Part shown: positions 16,998 to 25,881 of the stretch, piece after piece
Layout of the letters: each line of letters starts with the position of its first letter
Position numbering within the stretch: position 1 is the first letter of the stretch
Virus record (IMG/VR): IMGVR_UViG_3300028392_000065
Location: 1 to 64,000 of that record
Length of the DNA stretch: 64,000 nucleotides
From: a virus
Strand: one strand, 5' to 3'
The notes under the pieces: model-generated
The model's database searches: none
Told to the model about the DNA's origin: nothing
Seen by the model: the letters and a program-made list of their open reading frames with translations, nothing else
Program-made: the position numbers and the translations under genes

Positions 16998-19658
16998 ATG
17001 GGAAAGTTTTGGAGCGCGCATACTCACAGTAAGTTTTCTGCGAAAGACGGGCTCTCACCTGTAAAGGAAATAGTTGAAAGAGCCAAAGTCTTAGAGTATC
17101 CCGCATTAGGGCTTACTGATCATGGAAACATGGCAGGTGCAGTCCAGTTGTACACAAACTGTAAGAAAAACGACATCAAGCCTTTACCTGGAATTGAAGC
17201 TTACGTGGCTTTTGAACGAAACGGTAAAGAAACCAAAACAATGCACCTAGGTTTGCTTTCCATAAGTGAAAAAGGCTACCGAAACCTTGTAGGTTTAAGT
17301 AATCACGCACATAAGGAATGGGCAAGGCTTCGTGCATTAAAACGTTCTCCTGGCAAAGCAGTTATGGACTTTGTTGATTTCGCTAGAGCATCGGAAGATG
17401 GAAGGCTCGAAGGAATCGTAGCAATGACCGGATGCTGGTTCGGGCTACTACCAGAAATGCTTAAAGTAAAAAGTAATACGGTAGATGTACGTGTGGCAAA
17501 CGTATTGAACACGTTAAGGGAATGGTTTGATGACAATCTTTACCTTGAGATACAAAATCATGGAATCAAAACACCTACACAGGATGAAGAAAAGCATGCA
17601 GAGTTTCTTTATCAAATAGCGCAAAAGCAAGGCTTGCCGATAGTTATCAATCAGGATTCGCATTATGTGTATCCGACAGAACAAGCAATACATGACACCA
17701 TGAAACGCTTAACTTCTTTTTCTGAAGATCCAGAAGAAGGACTGTTTCCAGGTGATGGTTATCATATGGTTGATGACATTTGGATGCAGGACTATCACGA
17801 ACCACACATTTACAAAGCTGGAATGGAAGGTTTAGACGACCTTGCTTCCAAAGCAAACGTGGTTATTCCAGAACTAGACACATTTAAATTAAAAGTGCCT
17901 GACACAACCTACAGCGGCAACCCCGATGTAGAACTGGAAGAAACAGCATCTGCTGCTTTGTCTAAAAAAATTGACACTGGCGCAATACCCGCATCTAAGA
18001 AAGCAAAGTATCTAAACCGTATCGACGAAGAGTTAGAGATTATTTATTCTGCCGGATTTGCTGGCTATTTAATGTACGCATACACCTTGTGTAAATACAT
18101 GAGAGAAAACGACATTATTTACAATGCACGTGGTTCGGCGGCAGGCTCAATGCTCTGCTGGCTACTAGAAATCACTCCAGTAGATCCAATTAAATACGAT
18201 TTACTCTTTGACAGATTCTTGTCAAAAGACCGCACTAAACCACCAGACATCGACCTGGACGTAGAACACACACGTAGAAATGACGTTATTCAATGGATGG
18301 ACGAAAACTTCAACATTGTAAACATTTCCACGTGGATGAAAATGCGTGCACAAGAAGATGAATACGGAAAATTAGTAGGCAGTTTGGCAGTCAGGTACAA
18401 CACTTACGCCAACAAGATGGGTATAAAAGATTTACCCATGGACCATAAGATGAAAGAAAACCTTATGGATTTGTCGGTGAAAGAAGCGTTTTCTGGATAC
18501 GGGACACACGCCGCTGGCTTGCTCGTCACACCGGATGAGCATGTTGCAGGTGTGGTGCCGCTTTTGCACGTAGTTTCAAGTGAAGCGATGGTTTCATCTT
18601 TTGATAAAGACGACATTGAAACATTAGGTTTGTTAAAGATTGACCTTTTGGGACTTAAAACACTGTCGGCTTTGCGAAAGATGGAAGAATACACCGGAGT
18701 AAAGCGGACAGATATTCCGTTTAACGACTCCAAAGTGTTTTCCAAAATGTCCAAAGGTGAAACTGCTGGATTGTTCCAACTTGAAGGTGGATCTAGCCGT
18801 AACGGTATTAGGCGACTAAAACCAAAAAACCTTAACGACGTTATTGCTTCAATGGCGCTGTTTAGGCCAGGAACAATGGACTCCGGAGCCACCGAAGATT
18901 TCATTAACCGTAGGCACAAACTAGCCCCTATTCCAGAACGGCACGAAATAATTTCTACACACACAAAATCAACATATGGCGTATTGCTTTATCAAGAACA
19001 AGTAATCAATGTAATGCGTAGTGTTGGTCTTGCTGCTGAAGAAATTGAAAAAGTAAGAAAAATCATCAAGTCATCAAGAGGTCTAAGTCCCGAACTTGAA
19101 AAACTGCAAGAAGGCATTGCTGTACTTGCAAGAAGTAAAGGGATGAGCGATTCAGATATTGCTTGGTTAAAAGAAGCGTTTGATGCATACGCTGGATACG
19201 GCTTTAACAAAGCTCACGCCACATCGTACGGCATTGTCGCCTACCAAACAGGTTACTACGCAGTCCATTACCCACTAGAGTTTTGGACCGCAATGCTTGA
19301 AGCATACATAGGAAGTGACCAAGAAAAAATCTATCTTGTAGAAGCCGTCAAACAAGGAATACGCATCTTTGATGCACACGTAAACCTTTCGGGCGTCAAC
19401 TATTCGCTAGATAAAAAATACAAAGCAATAAGAAAAGGTCTACTCGCCGTACCAGGTGTAGGCCCGTCAGCTGCAGAAGAAATTGTGAAATACGCACCGT
19501 ACGCAAACCTTGACGAGTTAGCACTAAAAGTTAACGGTACAAGAGTTAAAGGCTCCAAAGACCTTGGGGTTGGAAAACATCCATCGGAATGTGGTTCACA
19601 AATCCAAGCGCTATTCGAACACAACGCACTAACTGACCTAGAAAGAGAAGCAAAGTGA
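16998..19658 (+). CDS. dnaE: DNA polymerase III alpha subunit (DnaE type)
   Basis: The 886-residue polymerase starts with a PHP domain (SAHTHSKFSAKDG, LTDHGNMAG, GIEAYVAF). The family-C catalytic core shows RGSAAGS near residue 378, PDIDLD near 416-421 with the metal-binding aspartates, and KIDLLGLKTLS near 547. A helix-hairpin region follows (FNKAHATSYGIVAYQTGYYAVHYP). It is shorter than bacterial DnaE (about 1160), lacking much of the C-terminal OB/tau-binding part. AAAGGA precedes the ATG. It replicates the phage genome together with the upstream helicase and primase. Confidence 0.95.
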   Translation: MGKFWSAHTHSKFSAKDGLSPVKEIVERAKVLEYPALGLTDHGNMAGAVQLYTNCKKNDIKPLPGIEAYVAFERNGKETKTMHLGLLSISEKGYRNLVGLSNHAHKEWARLRALKRSPGKAVMDFVDFARASEDGRLEGIVAMTGCWFGLLPEMLKVKSNTVDVRVANVLNTLREWFDDNLYLEIQNHGIKTPTQDEEKHAEFLYQIAQKQGLPIVINQDSHYVYPTEQAIHDTMKRLTSFSEDPEEGLFPGDGYHMVDDIWMQDYHEPHIYKAGMEGLDDLASKANVVIPELDTFKLKVPDTTYSGNPDVELEETASAALSKKIDTGAIPASKKAKYLNRIDEELEIIYSAGFAGYLMYAYTLCKYMRENDIIYNARGSAAGSMLCWLLEITPVDPIKYDLLFDRFLSKDRTKPPDIDLDVEHTRRNDVIQWMDENFNIVNISTWMKMRAQEDEYGKLVGSLAVRYNTYANKMGIKDLPMDHKMKENLMDLSVKEAFSGYGTHAAGLLVTPDEHVAGVVPLLHVVSSEAMVSSFDKDDIETLGLLKIDLLGLKTLSALRKMEEYTGVKRTDIPFNDSKVFSKMSKGETAGLFQLEGGSSRNGIRRLKPKNLNDVIASMALFRPGTMDSGATEDFINRRHKLAPIPERHEIISTHTKSTYGVLLYQEQVINVMRSVGLAAEEIEKVRKIIKSSRGLSPELEKLQEGIAVLARSKGMSDSDIAWLKEAFDAYAGYGFNKAHATSYGIVAYQTGYYAVHYPLEFWTAMLEAYIGSDQEKIYLVEAVKQGIRIFDAHVNLSGVNYSLDKKYKAIRKGLLAVPGVGPSAAEEIVKYAPYANLDELALKVNGTRVKGSKDLGVGKHPSECGSQIQALFEHNALTDLEREAK

Positions 19659-20569
19659 GTATAAAAGAAACATTAATTCAAAAACTGCACGATAAAGAAA
19701 AGTCGCGCCCACGATCAACACAAACAGAGGTTGGTCCAAGCGAAATTGGTGGCTGTGCAACAAAAGTGTGGCATCGAGTCAACCAGACGGAAGAAACCAA
19801 CTTTGATACCTTAAAGCTAGCGTCAATGATGGGCACTGCAATTCATTCAATGATTGAAGATGCTTTCCAAGGTGATCCAAGATACGTACTCGAAGAAGAA
19901 CTTGAGTACAACGGAATCATGGGGCACGTTGACCTAATTGACACTGAAACCAACACCATTTGGGACTGGAAAACCACAACCAAAAAGTCACTGGCATATT
20001 TTGGTAGCAATAAGCAGTACGAGTCACAAATTCAACTGTACGCATACATTGCCAACATGAACGGCATCCCAATCGAATGGGTTGGTCTTGTGGCTATCTC
20101 AAGGGACGGAAACGAACTAGACATTGTTGAAAAAGTGCTACCGTATGATGAATCCGTAGCCCTTAAGGCTTTGGAGAGATACGCGCACATCAAATCGCTT
20201 GAGGAACCACCTGCTCCTGAAAAAGAAGCGTCTTTCTGTGCTGATTACTGCCAGTTTTATGGCGCATGCGAAGGCATCCAGTACCCATCTAACGAAGCAT
20301 TGATTGAAAACATTGAACTCATTGAAATGATTGAGGATTACACCGAACTTCAAAATGAGTCAAAGAAAATTGCTGCGCAACTGGACTACATCAAAACACA
20401 ACTTACTGGAACTAATGGAATAACTCCTGACGGAACAACCGTAAGGTGGTCTGAAGTTTCAGGTAGATCTTCAATCGATGAAGATGAAGTAATGAAAAAA
20501 CTTGGATACTTACCTAAAAAGACCGGGCAGCCATCTAAGCGTTTCACAATCAAACCAACTAAGGGGTAA
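19655..20569 (+). CDS. Cas4/RecB-like PD-(D/E)XK nuclease
   Basis: The 304-residue protein starts with GTG overlapping the polymerase stop. Nuclease motifs are in order: GTAIHSMIED with His64, GHVDLID with Asp93, WDWK with Asp104 and Lys106, and QYESQIQLYAYI. Cys34 together with a later FCADYCQFYGACEG cluster could hold an iron-sulfur cluster as in Cas4 and AddB. Such nucleases act in phage recombination or end processing. The C-terminal 90 residues are helical and unassigned. Confidence 0.85.
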   Translation: MSIKETLIQKLHDKEKSRPRSTQTEVGPSEIGGCATKVWHRVNQTEETNFDTLKLASMMGTAIHSMIEDAFQGDPRYVLEEELEYNGIMGHVDLIDTETNTIWDWKTTTKKSLAYFGSNKQYESQIQLYAYIANMNGIPIEWVGLVAISRDGNELDIVEKVLPYDESVALKALERYAHIKSLEEPPAPEKEASFCADYCQFYGACEGIQYPSNEALIENIELIEMIEDYTELQNESKKIAAQLDYIKTQLTGTNGITPDGTTVRWSEVSGRSSIDEDEVMKKLGYLPKKTGQPSKRFTIKPTKG

Positions 20570-20571
20570 AA

Positions 20572-20814
20572 ATGTCAAAGAAAATTGACAAACCGTGGCT
20601 AAAAGAACCTTTACAAGAAGGAGAGTGTGGCCCATGCAAAATGGTTAACCAGTGGTTACCACCAGCGCAATCAATTCTCTGTATTGAACATGCTAATAAT
20701 CAAATTAAAAAAATTAGTTCACTCATGTTTAAGTTATCCACAAACAGAGATGAAAGCATTACTTACAGCACATTAGAAATAGTCAAAATGATTAAGCAAG
20801 CATTGGGTAGTTAA
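20572..20814 (+). CDS. small Cys/His protein, possible zinc binder
   Basis: An 80-residue protein begins after AAGGGG. It has ECGPCKMVNQWLPPAQSILCIEH, a CxxC...CxxH pattern that could bind zinc, then a helical tail. It lies between nuclease and zinc-finger genes. Function unknown. Confidence 0.7.
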   Translation: MSKKIDKPWLKEPLQEGECGPCKMVNQWLPPAQSILCIEHANNQIKKISSLMFKLSTNRDESITYSTLEIVKMIKQALGS

Positions 20815-20818
20815 ATCT

Positions 20819-21469
20819 ATGCGAATTAATAAAAAACCTTGGTATGAACTAAAGTGCAATGTAGTAATAAATGAAGATGGAGATAGGTGTACGCGCTTTG
20901 AATATAGTAAAACTAAGCAGTACACAAAATTCCTAATGAATAAACACAGAATGATGGCACATAAGGAGAAAGAAATGACAAACTATAAAGAAGCGTTAGT
21001 TGTTACTGCCGAAATGGGTATAAAAATTATGCCTTTTGAAACAGATAACGCACACGTTATGTTGCATGATGAAGTTCAAGGATTCATTGAGCGAGTGCAA
21101 CTACCTACGCTTGGCGTAGACATGTGGCTAAACGAAAATGGTAAAAACACTGGACTTCCGCAAAACAATTTTGCTACTTTTTTGTTTGAAAAAGAACACA
21201 AAAGTTTTGATTCAATTCGTGGAAATGTTGTTTTTACTGGCGAAGCAGATGAAAAAGGCGAAACCTTAGGTCTTACTAGTTCAAAAATTAAACAACTGTT
21301 GGATTTTTTAGCTCGGATGACTAAGTTGATAGAAAGCACTGAGTTGACTGACGATCAGTTGGCTAATTGCCGTAGACATGGCGGAGCCATTAATCCCGTA
21401 AATTGCTGGGAATGTCTAGTTGAAGCACGAGAAGAAAACGATGAGCCTGATTGGGGAACAGAAGAATGA
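20819..21469 (+). CDS. zinc-finger plus DUF3846-like protein with internal start
   Basis: The 216-residue frame has an N-terminal Cys/His pattern (LKCNVV, RCTRFEY, NKHRMMAHK) resembling a C2H2-type finger. A later region (MPFETDNAHVMLHDEVQGFIERVQL, WLNENGKNTGLPQN) looks like DUF3846, known from phages and plasmids. An in-frame ATG at 20975 has AAGGAG in ideal position, much better than the weak site before 20819, so a 164-residue form is probably also made or is the main product. The end overlaps the next gene by four bases. Confidence 0.7.
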   Translation: MRINKKPWYELKCNVVINEDGDRCTRFEYSKTKQYTKFLMNKHRMMAHKEKEMTNYKEALVVTAEMGIKIMPFETDNAHVMLHDEVQGFIERVQLPTLGVDMWLNENGKNTGLPQNNFATFLFEKEHKSFDSIRGNVVFTGEADEKGETLGLTSSKIKQLLDFLARMTKLIESTELTDDQLANCRRHGGAINPVNCWECLVEAREENDEPDWGTEE

Positions 21470-21852
21470 ACGCAGAACAACTAGCGTATCGTATCGAAGA
21501 AATGATACGTACCGTAAAACACCGCATCATGAACGTTGGCGTCGCGGAATATGATGAAGGCGAAGTTCAAAAAATTGAGCAAAAGTCCACTCCAAATTTG
21601 ATAAGAGAAACAATTGAAGAAGTAGACGACGCCATTGTTTACTTGGCTTTTCTCCGAACAAAACTAAGTGAGTCACAAAGCGAATGGTTACAGTCAATGG
21701 GAAAAACTTACGTCTTTGACTTAGACGAAGATTCAGTGCCGTTGCCAGGACAAATAATGGTCACAACCTTTGGGGATGACGTTAGCCGCATAGCTTGGCG
21801 TTCAGATAAATTTGATCGCTGGGGACCACCGATTGAGGGCAAAAATGGCTGA
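21466..21852 (+). CDS. MazG-like / NTP pyrophosphohydrolase-like protein
   Basis: The ATG at 21466 overlaps the previous stop (ATGA). The 128-residue protein begins with a helical region containing YDEGEVQKIEQKSTPNLIRETIEEVDDAIVYLAFL, reminiscent of MazG-type folds in which EExxD helices bind magnesium and nucleotides. The C-terminus (FGDDVSRIAWRSDKFDRWGPP) is unassigned. The match is by general pattern only, so a non-enzymatic helical protein remains possible. Confidence 0.55.
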   Translation: MNAEQLAYRIEEMIRTVKHRIMNVGVAEYDEGEVQKIEQKSTPNLIRETIEEVDDAIVYLAFLRTKLSESQSEWLQSMGKTYVFDLDEDSVPLPGQIMVTTFGDDVSRIAWRSDKFDRWGPPIEGKNG

Positions 21853-21922
21853 AACGATTGCTTTTCTTGTCACATTGGGTCTACTTACTATCGTTTTGTA
21901 CATTCAGAAGCAAAACTGGTAG
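21845..21922 (+). CDS. 25-aa transmembrane microprotein
   Basis: A short frame overlaps the end of the previous gene by eight bases and has GAGGG four bases upstream. It encodes one hydrophobic helix (IAFLVTLGLLTIVLYI) with a short polar end. Size and composition fit a single-pass membrane peptide. Function unknown. Confidence 0.6.
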   Translation: MAETIAFLVTLGLLTIVLYIQKQNW

Positions 21923-21931
21923 AAATGTAGT

Positions 21932-22399
21932 ATGAATTCAGCCGGAGTAGATTATGGGGTAAGGCGAATAGCCTATGCTCATCCACACGTTAATGTGTTT
22001 GAAGAGTTGATTTTGCCTAGTGGCGACGACTTAACAAACATTTACCGTATGGCTACTTGGTTGAAAGAACAAATTACGAAGACGCGCCCTGAGTTGACTG
22101 TTATTGAGCAGCCAATTCAGGGCGTTAGTCGTAACGTAAGGACAGGGTTATCCCTTGGAATGGTAGCCGGAGCATTATCCTATGTAGCGCAAGATGTAGG
22201 ATCTAAAGTAGTAACGATTGGACCTTCATCATGGAAAAAAGCGGTAATTGGTAATGGACATGCAGATAAGCAAGCCGTCGCAAAATGGCTTGAAACCAGG
22301 CATCCTTCATACTACGAATACTGCCTTAAACACAAAAAACCCCAAGACATCATCGATTCCACCTGCTTGGCGCTATACGGCGAGGCGCGACTGGCGTGA
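21932..22399 (+). CDS. RuvC-like Holliday junction resolvase
   Basis: The 155-residue protein shows the RNase H-like fold of RuvC: VDYGVRRIAYA with Asp7, LTVIEQP with Glu59, and a C-terminal DIIDSTCLALYG with Asp139 and Asp142. It would cut branched DNA before packaging or during recombination, alongside the Cas4-like nuclease. Its last 146 bases overlap the frame of the WhiB-like gene. Confidence 0.9.
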   Translation: MNSAGVDYGVRRIAYAHPHVNVFEELILPSGDDLTNIYRMATWLKEQITKTRPELTVIEQPIQGVSRNVRTGLSLGMVAGALSYVAQDVGSKVVTIGPSSWKKAVIGNGHADKQAVAKWLETRHPSYYEYCLKHKKPQDIIDSTCLALYGEARLA

Positions 22400-22682
22400 T
22401 GATGCAGAGTGCAAAGGTTTACCTTTAGAAATCTTTTACGGGACTGACGATGCGCCTATGACCGCATATCAGATTAAAACCGCCAAAAAGATTTGTGGCA
22501 CTTGCGATGTTCAAAGAGACTGCTTAATAACTTCGTTAATTGATAGAGAACCACACGGAGTTTGGGGTGGTTACACCAGTTTTGAAAGACGAGCTGCTCT
22601 AGATAGAAACATTAATTACAAAGCGTGTATAGATGATTACGATGACGGGTCATTTATCGAACCGCGTAGGAGAAAGAAATGA
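22254..22682 (+). CDS. WhiB-family [4Fe-4S] transcription factor
   Basis: The domain is clear: DAECKG (Cys53), KKICGTCDVQRDC (Cys81, Cys84, Cys90) and the GVWGG turn at 102-106, followed by a basic tail (EPRRRKK). WhiB proteins bind a redox-sensitive iron-sulfur cluster and partner with the primary sigma factor; they are confined to actinobacteria and their phages. The only upstream starts in frame are inside the resolvase gene (ATG 22254 or 22260, TTG 22290), giving about 46 extra residues without a good Shine-Dalgarno. The start is therefore uncertain. The gene overlaps the next one (ATGA). Confidence 0.85.
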   Translation: MDMQISKPSQNGLKPGILHTTNTALNTKNPKTSSIPPAWRYTARRDWRDDAECKGLPLEIFYGTDDAPMTAYQIKTAKKICGTCDVQRDCLITSLIDREPHGVWGGYTSFERRAALDRNINYKACIDDYDDGSFIEPRRRKK

Positions 22683-23176
22683 CGGTTAAAAAATCTGCCG
22701 TAGCAAAAAGCGTAGCAAAATCTAAAAAAGTTACAGCTCTTTCTATTGTGCAAGAAAAATACAATGCTGACGCTAAACGTGCCTTGGAGTTAAAAAGACA
22801 ATTTAAGACCACCGCACAAATTGCTAGAGAACTTGATCTTACTGAGCGTGAAGTGTCCGCAATGACAACTGAAGCTATCCGTAAAGCCGCAATGCTTGTT
22901 GATGAAGGCGCAAAACAAGAAATTCTTTCTTTAGAACTTGAAAGCTACGACATGATGCAACAAGCAGTGTATCAAGATGCACTTATGGGTGATGTTAAAG
23001 CCATTGAAACGGTGCTTAAAATTAGCGCAATGAGAACAAAGATTTTAGGTATTGATAACAATCAGGCAAGCAATGTCACTAACAACACAATTGTTGTTTC
23101 AGGAACATCTGAAGAATATGTAAACGCTTTGCGTAAAGTAGCCGAACTACCAGTTATAAAGCATGAGGAACAATGA
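22679..23176 (+). CDS. putative terminase small subunit
   Basis: The 165-residue protein has a basic N-terminus, a helix-turn-helix-like part (QFKTTAQIARELDLTEREVSAMTTEAIRKA), then a helical stretch ending KAIETVLKISAMRTKILGID, a layout typical of small terminase or related phage DNA-binding proteins. It would recognise the packaging site for the large terminase at 10445, which lies 11 kb away on the other strand. A transcription regulator is the alternative. Confidence 0.6.
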   Translation: MTVKKSAVAKSVAKSKKVTALSIVQEKYNADAKRALELKRQFKTTAQIARELDLTEREVSAMTTEAIRKAAMLVDEGAKQEILSLELESYDMMQQAVYQDALMGDVKAIETVLKISAMRTKILGIDNNQASNVTNNTIVVSGTSEEYVNALRKVAELPVIKHEEQ

Positions 23177-24330
23177 GTTTAAGTAATAAAGGAACCGTTA
23201 ATAACACGGATGGGCCGTCGGGACACAACCATTCTTTAAATAATCTTTTTGACGTTGAACCTGACAGTGCAGTAAATGGCGAAATCTTGCGTTCACAAAA
23301 CGGATATTGGGTGCCAAAACAAGCCTTGCAAACCCCAGCGGGAATAAATTTTACTAACGCAACCGTTACAAGCGGGGGTTCTTCTGTACAAACAGAAATA
23401 GGGTCGCTAACTGTTAATTTAGAATATCCTTCATACACGTTAATTAATTTTGCTGCCGAAATTTCTGTTCCTAGCGGGCAAACTACAGGTACTGCTTTAA
23501 GAACAAACATTAGCGGTACATCAATAGCAGACATTAAAGCTGGCGGATTATTTACGAACGTTAACTATGGTGGAACCCCACCAGCAAGTTTCAATAACTA
23601 CATCACTTACGTTGCGGACAATAACTTCGTGGAAAACCAACTAGTAACCATTTCTGGTACCAGCAACTCAACATATTTTGATTCAACTTCCGGTAAACCT
23701 GGTTTAGTAGTTAACACTGACACTTATCCTTTAAGTGACACGCAATTTACTGTTTTAATGTACAAAAATCCGCCTTTAACAAATCAAACTATACCTACTG
23801 ATGGGGGAACGGCTACAGCAGTTTCGTGGGTAGGAATCAATGATTCAAACAACGTGGCTATTTCAAGTGCCGCAGACGCAGGTATTGATGCTAATGGTGA
23901 TTCACTAGTAACATTTACCACTTCAGCTAGCCACAATTTGTCGGTAGGCCAGTCAATAGTTATCGAAACAACAGGCACTGCTAACGCATGGACAAATGCT
24001 GTGCCGCAAAAAGTAATTTCTATACCGTGGGATTCAAGCACTGGAAGTGCATCGACAACCCAGTTCAAAGTCATCAACAGCGGTGGCACAGGATCTTCAA
24101 TCACAAATACAAACGTAAACTTTGGATCGCCATTAAACTTTAATCCGGCCCAATTTATTTCTGTAACGCAATCAGAAACAGGTGTTACAGGTAGCCATCA
24201 ACGAACAGGCTATTTAATAAAATATTTGCCAAAAGGTAAAACAAAAATTACTTTAAACTCTTATACAACTTTTACTGTTGGCACAGTAAGTTTCAACAAT
24301 GCTTCAATGCATGTAATCCCGTTAGGATAA
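23173..24330 (+). CDS. virion/fibre-like beta protein in the early block
   Basis: The 385-residue Ser/Thr/Asn/Gly-rich beta protein starts with ATG overlapping the previous stop. It contains repeated small beta modules: NNFVENQLVTISGT...TQFTVLMY and ASHNLSVGQSIVIETTGT...TQFKVIN, closely like the NHGLSVGDTVYIANTGT module of the decoration protein at 55694. The C-terminus (GYLIKYLPKGKTKITLNSY) resembles fibre-tip sheets. It is a structural protein by composition, yet lies among DNA-metabolism genes and after the small-terminase candidate. Confidence 0.75.
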   Translation: MSLSNKGTVNNTDGPSGHNHSLNNLFDVEPDSAVNGEILRSQNGYWVPKQALQTPAGINFTNATVTSGGSSVQTEIGSLTVNLEYPSYTLINFAAEISVPSGQTTGTALRTNISGTSIADIKAGGLFTNVNYGGTPPASFNNYITYVADNNFVENQLVTISGTSNSTYFDSTSGKPGLVVNTDTYPLSDTQFTVLMYKNPPLTNQTIPTDGGTATAVSWVGINDSNNVAISSAADAGIDANGDSLVTFTTSASHNLSVGQSIVIETTGTANAWTNAVPQKVISIPWDSSTGSASTTQFKVINSGGTGSSITNTNVNFGSPLNFNPAQFISVTQSETGVTGSHQRTGYLIKYLPKGKTKITLNSYTTFTVGTVSFNNASMHVIPLG

Positions 24331-24333
24331 AAA

Positions 24334-24552
24334 GTGAAGAAAAACAAAGATAACAGTTGCCACTTTATTGAGGCACCGCGCCTAATCAATGCCGAAGTGT
24401 TATTCATTAGAAGACATGCAGGGTGCGTATGCGGTTGGCAATCCGAAGAGCACTCAAAAGATAAAACCGAACGTAAACAAATGTGGGCTGACCACAAAGC
24501 TAATCTTCAGAATCCCAATATTCAACAGACCATGGAGTCCCAAAGCCAATAG
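24334..24552 (+). CDS. small Cys-containing protein, unknown
   Basis: The 72-residue frame starts with GTG, five bases after AGGAT. It holds SCHF and GCVCGWQSEEH motifs that could bind metal, then a charged helix. It converges with, and overlaps by 53 bases, the leftward gene ending at 24500. Confidence 0.6.
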   Translation: MKKNKDNSCHFIEAPRLINAEVLFIRRHAGCVCGWQSEEHSKDKTERKQMWADHKANLQNPNIQQTMESQSQ

Positions 24553-24697
24553 TGCTTCGACCAGAGGAAGTTGAATCTGCGTTCAAAGCATTAATGTTTT
24601 CAACTTCCTCTGCATCCTCTGTGTCACTTTCAGATTCTTCTATGAGTACATTGACAATTTCGTCACCAAACAATTTAATGACGATTTGTCTTTTCAT
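24500..24697 (-). CDS. acidic small protein coupled to phosphoesterase
   Basis: The ATG shares TAATG with the stop of the phosphoesterase gene. The 65-residue protein has a short beta start (MKRQIVIKLFGDEIVNVLI) and a very acidic centre (EESESDTEDAEEVEN). It is the last gene of the leftward three-gene cassette. Function unknown. Confidence 0.6.
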   Translation of the reverse strand: MKRQIVIKLFGDEIVNVLIEESESDTEDAEEVENINALNADSTSSGRSTIGFGTPWSVEYWDSED

Positions 24698-25881
24698 TAG
24701 AGAATACTCATTTCATACCAAGCGCCGTTCGCTGTAACAAAGTTTAGCAAACCGGCTTTAGCATCCTCACCTCTGCGGTGCCTATACCAAGTAGACCCAC
24801 CATCAAGTGCAGGCACCTGCATAAACACGCGGTCTTTACCGCTGTCCTGAACTTTATGGTGATGTAGATGCGCCCCAAGTAAAATGTGCGCTTCACCTAC
24901 AGGCTGCCTGCCGTGGGACTGTTCCTGCCACCACTTCACAGGATCACGACCAAACTGGTGCCCGTGAGCCATAGCAAGAATAGTCCCGCTAGTTTCTAAA
25001 GTTACGGTTAATTCGTCAGGGTGCGGAAAAATAAAAGATACATTGCCGTAAACTTCAGGGTTTTGTTCGCAAGCATCTTTTACAGCAACCCCGGCTTCAA
25101 TAGCCCAAGAGTCGGTGTAAGACCTAACTATCCCGCCTCTACGCTCCGCCTCATCATGATTACCGGGAATTACCGGAATTACTAAATTTTCCACCATTGG
25201 AGCAAGGGTTTTTATCTGATACATCATTGCACGGCGCAAAACTCGATACTGCTCAGTGATAGTCAAGTCGATACGCCCAGCTGCCGCCGCATTGCCGTGC
25301 TGGCTCTGATTACCTTCAAGACAGTCGCCAAGCCAAGGAGCCACAACTTCACCAATACCGTAGCCAAGTTTACGTATGTCTTTAAGTCGATAAACAGAAG
25401 CGTCAAAACGACTCAACATGTTATCTAGAATGACTGCTGAGCCACCGCCATCAACTTTGCCTATCTGAGTGTCGCCTACAGCAAAAACGGCTGTAAAGTC
25501 CCCCGTAGGTGCTTGCCGCTTAGATGGTTTATGCTTTCTAACTTCGTCTATTAAAGCCTCGGCATCTAAACGCATTTCTTGACTAAATTTGGCTTTAGGG
25601 ACAAAAGTGGCTCTAAAAGACTCAAGCCACTCACCGTTGAAAGTTTGCCAACTAGAGCGGCGTAAATTAGTAATACTCCAATGATCAGGGTTCAAATTAA
25701 ATTGGTCAAAGATTTCTGTAGCTTCAGGATCATCTTGATTAAGTTCCCTAGGCTTTGTGATAGCAACCCCGCCACTATTGTCATATTCAATCTTGGGTTC
25801 CCAACCCTTAGGGATATTTGGGTGCTTGCCACGCGGGTCCGGACTACCTGGCCCCATATCAACGAAATCGTTAAGAGCCAC
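24697..25881 (-). CDS. calcineurin-like metallophosphoesterase
   Basis: The 394-residue protein carries the binuclear-metal motifs in order: VGDTQIGK with Asp137, LGDCLEG with Asp186, PGNHDEAERR with Asn241-His242, MAHGHQF near 305 and GAHLHHHK near 335. Such phage enzymes are relatives of SbcD/Mre11 nucleases or phosphatases. The N-terminal 125 residues are a separate domain with WSITNLRRSSWQTFNGEWLES. It follows the HTH gene with an 11-base overlap. Substrate unknown. Confidence 0.88.
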   Translation of the reverse strand: MALNDFVDMGPGSPDPRGKHPNIPKGWEPKIEYDNSGGVAITKPRELNQDDPEATEIFDQFNLNPDHWSITNLRRSSWQTFNGEWLESFRATFVPKAKFSQEMRLDAEALIDEVRKHKPSKRQAPTGDFTAVFAVGDTQIGKVDGGGSAVILDNMLSRFDASVYRLKDIRKLGYGIGEVVAPWLGDCLEGNQSQHGNAAAAGRIDLTITEQYRVLRRAMMYQIKTLAPMVENLVIPVIPGNHDEAERRGGIVRSYTDSWAIEAGVAVKDACEQNPEVYGNVSFIFPHPDELTVTLETSGTILAMAHGHQFGRDPVKWWQEQSHGRQPVGEAHILLGAHLHHHKVQDSGKDRVFMQVPALDGGSTWYRHRRGEDAKAGLLNFVTANGAWYEMSIL

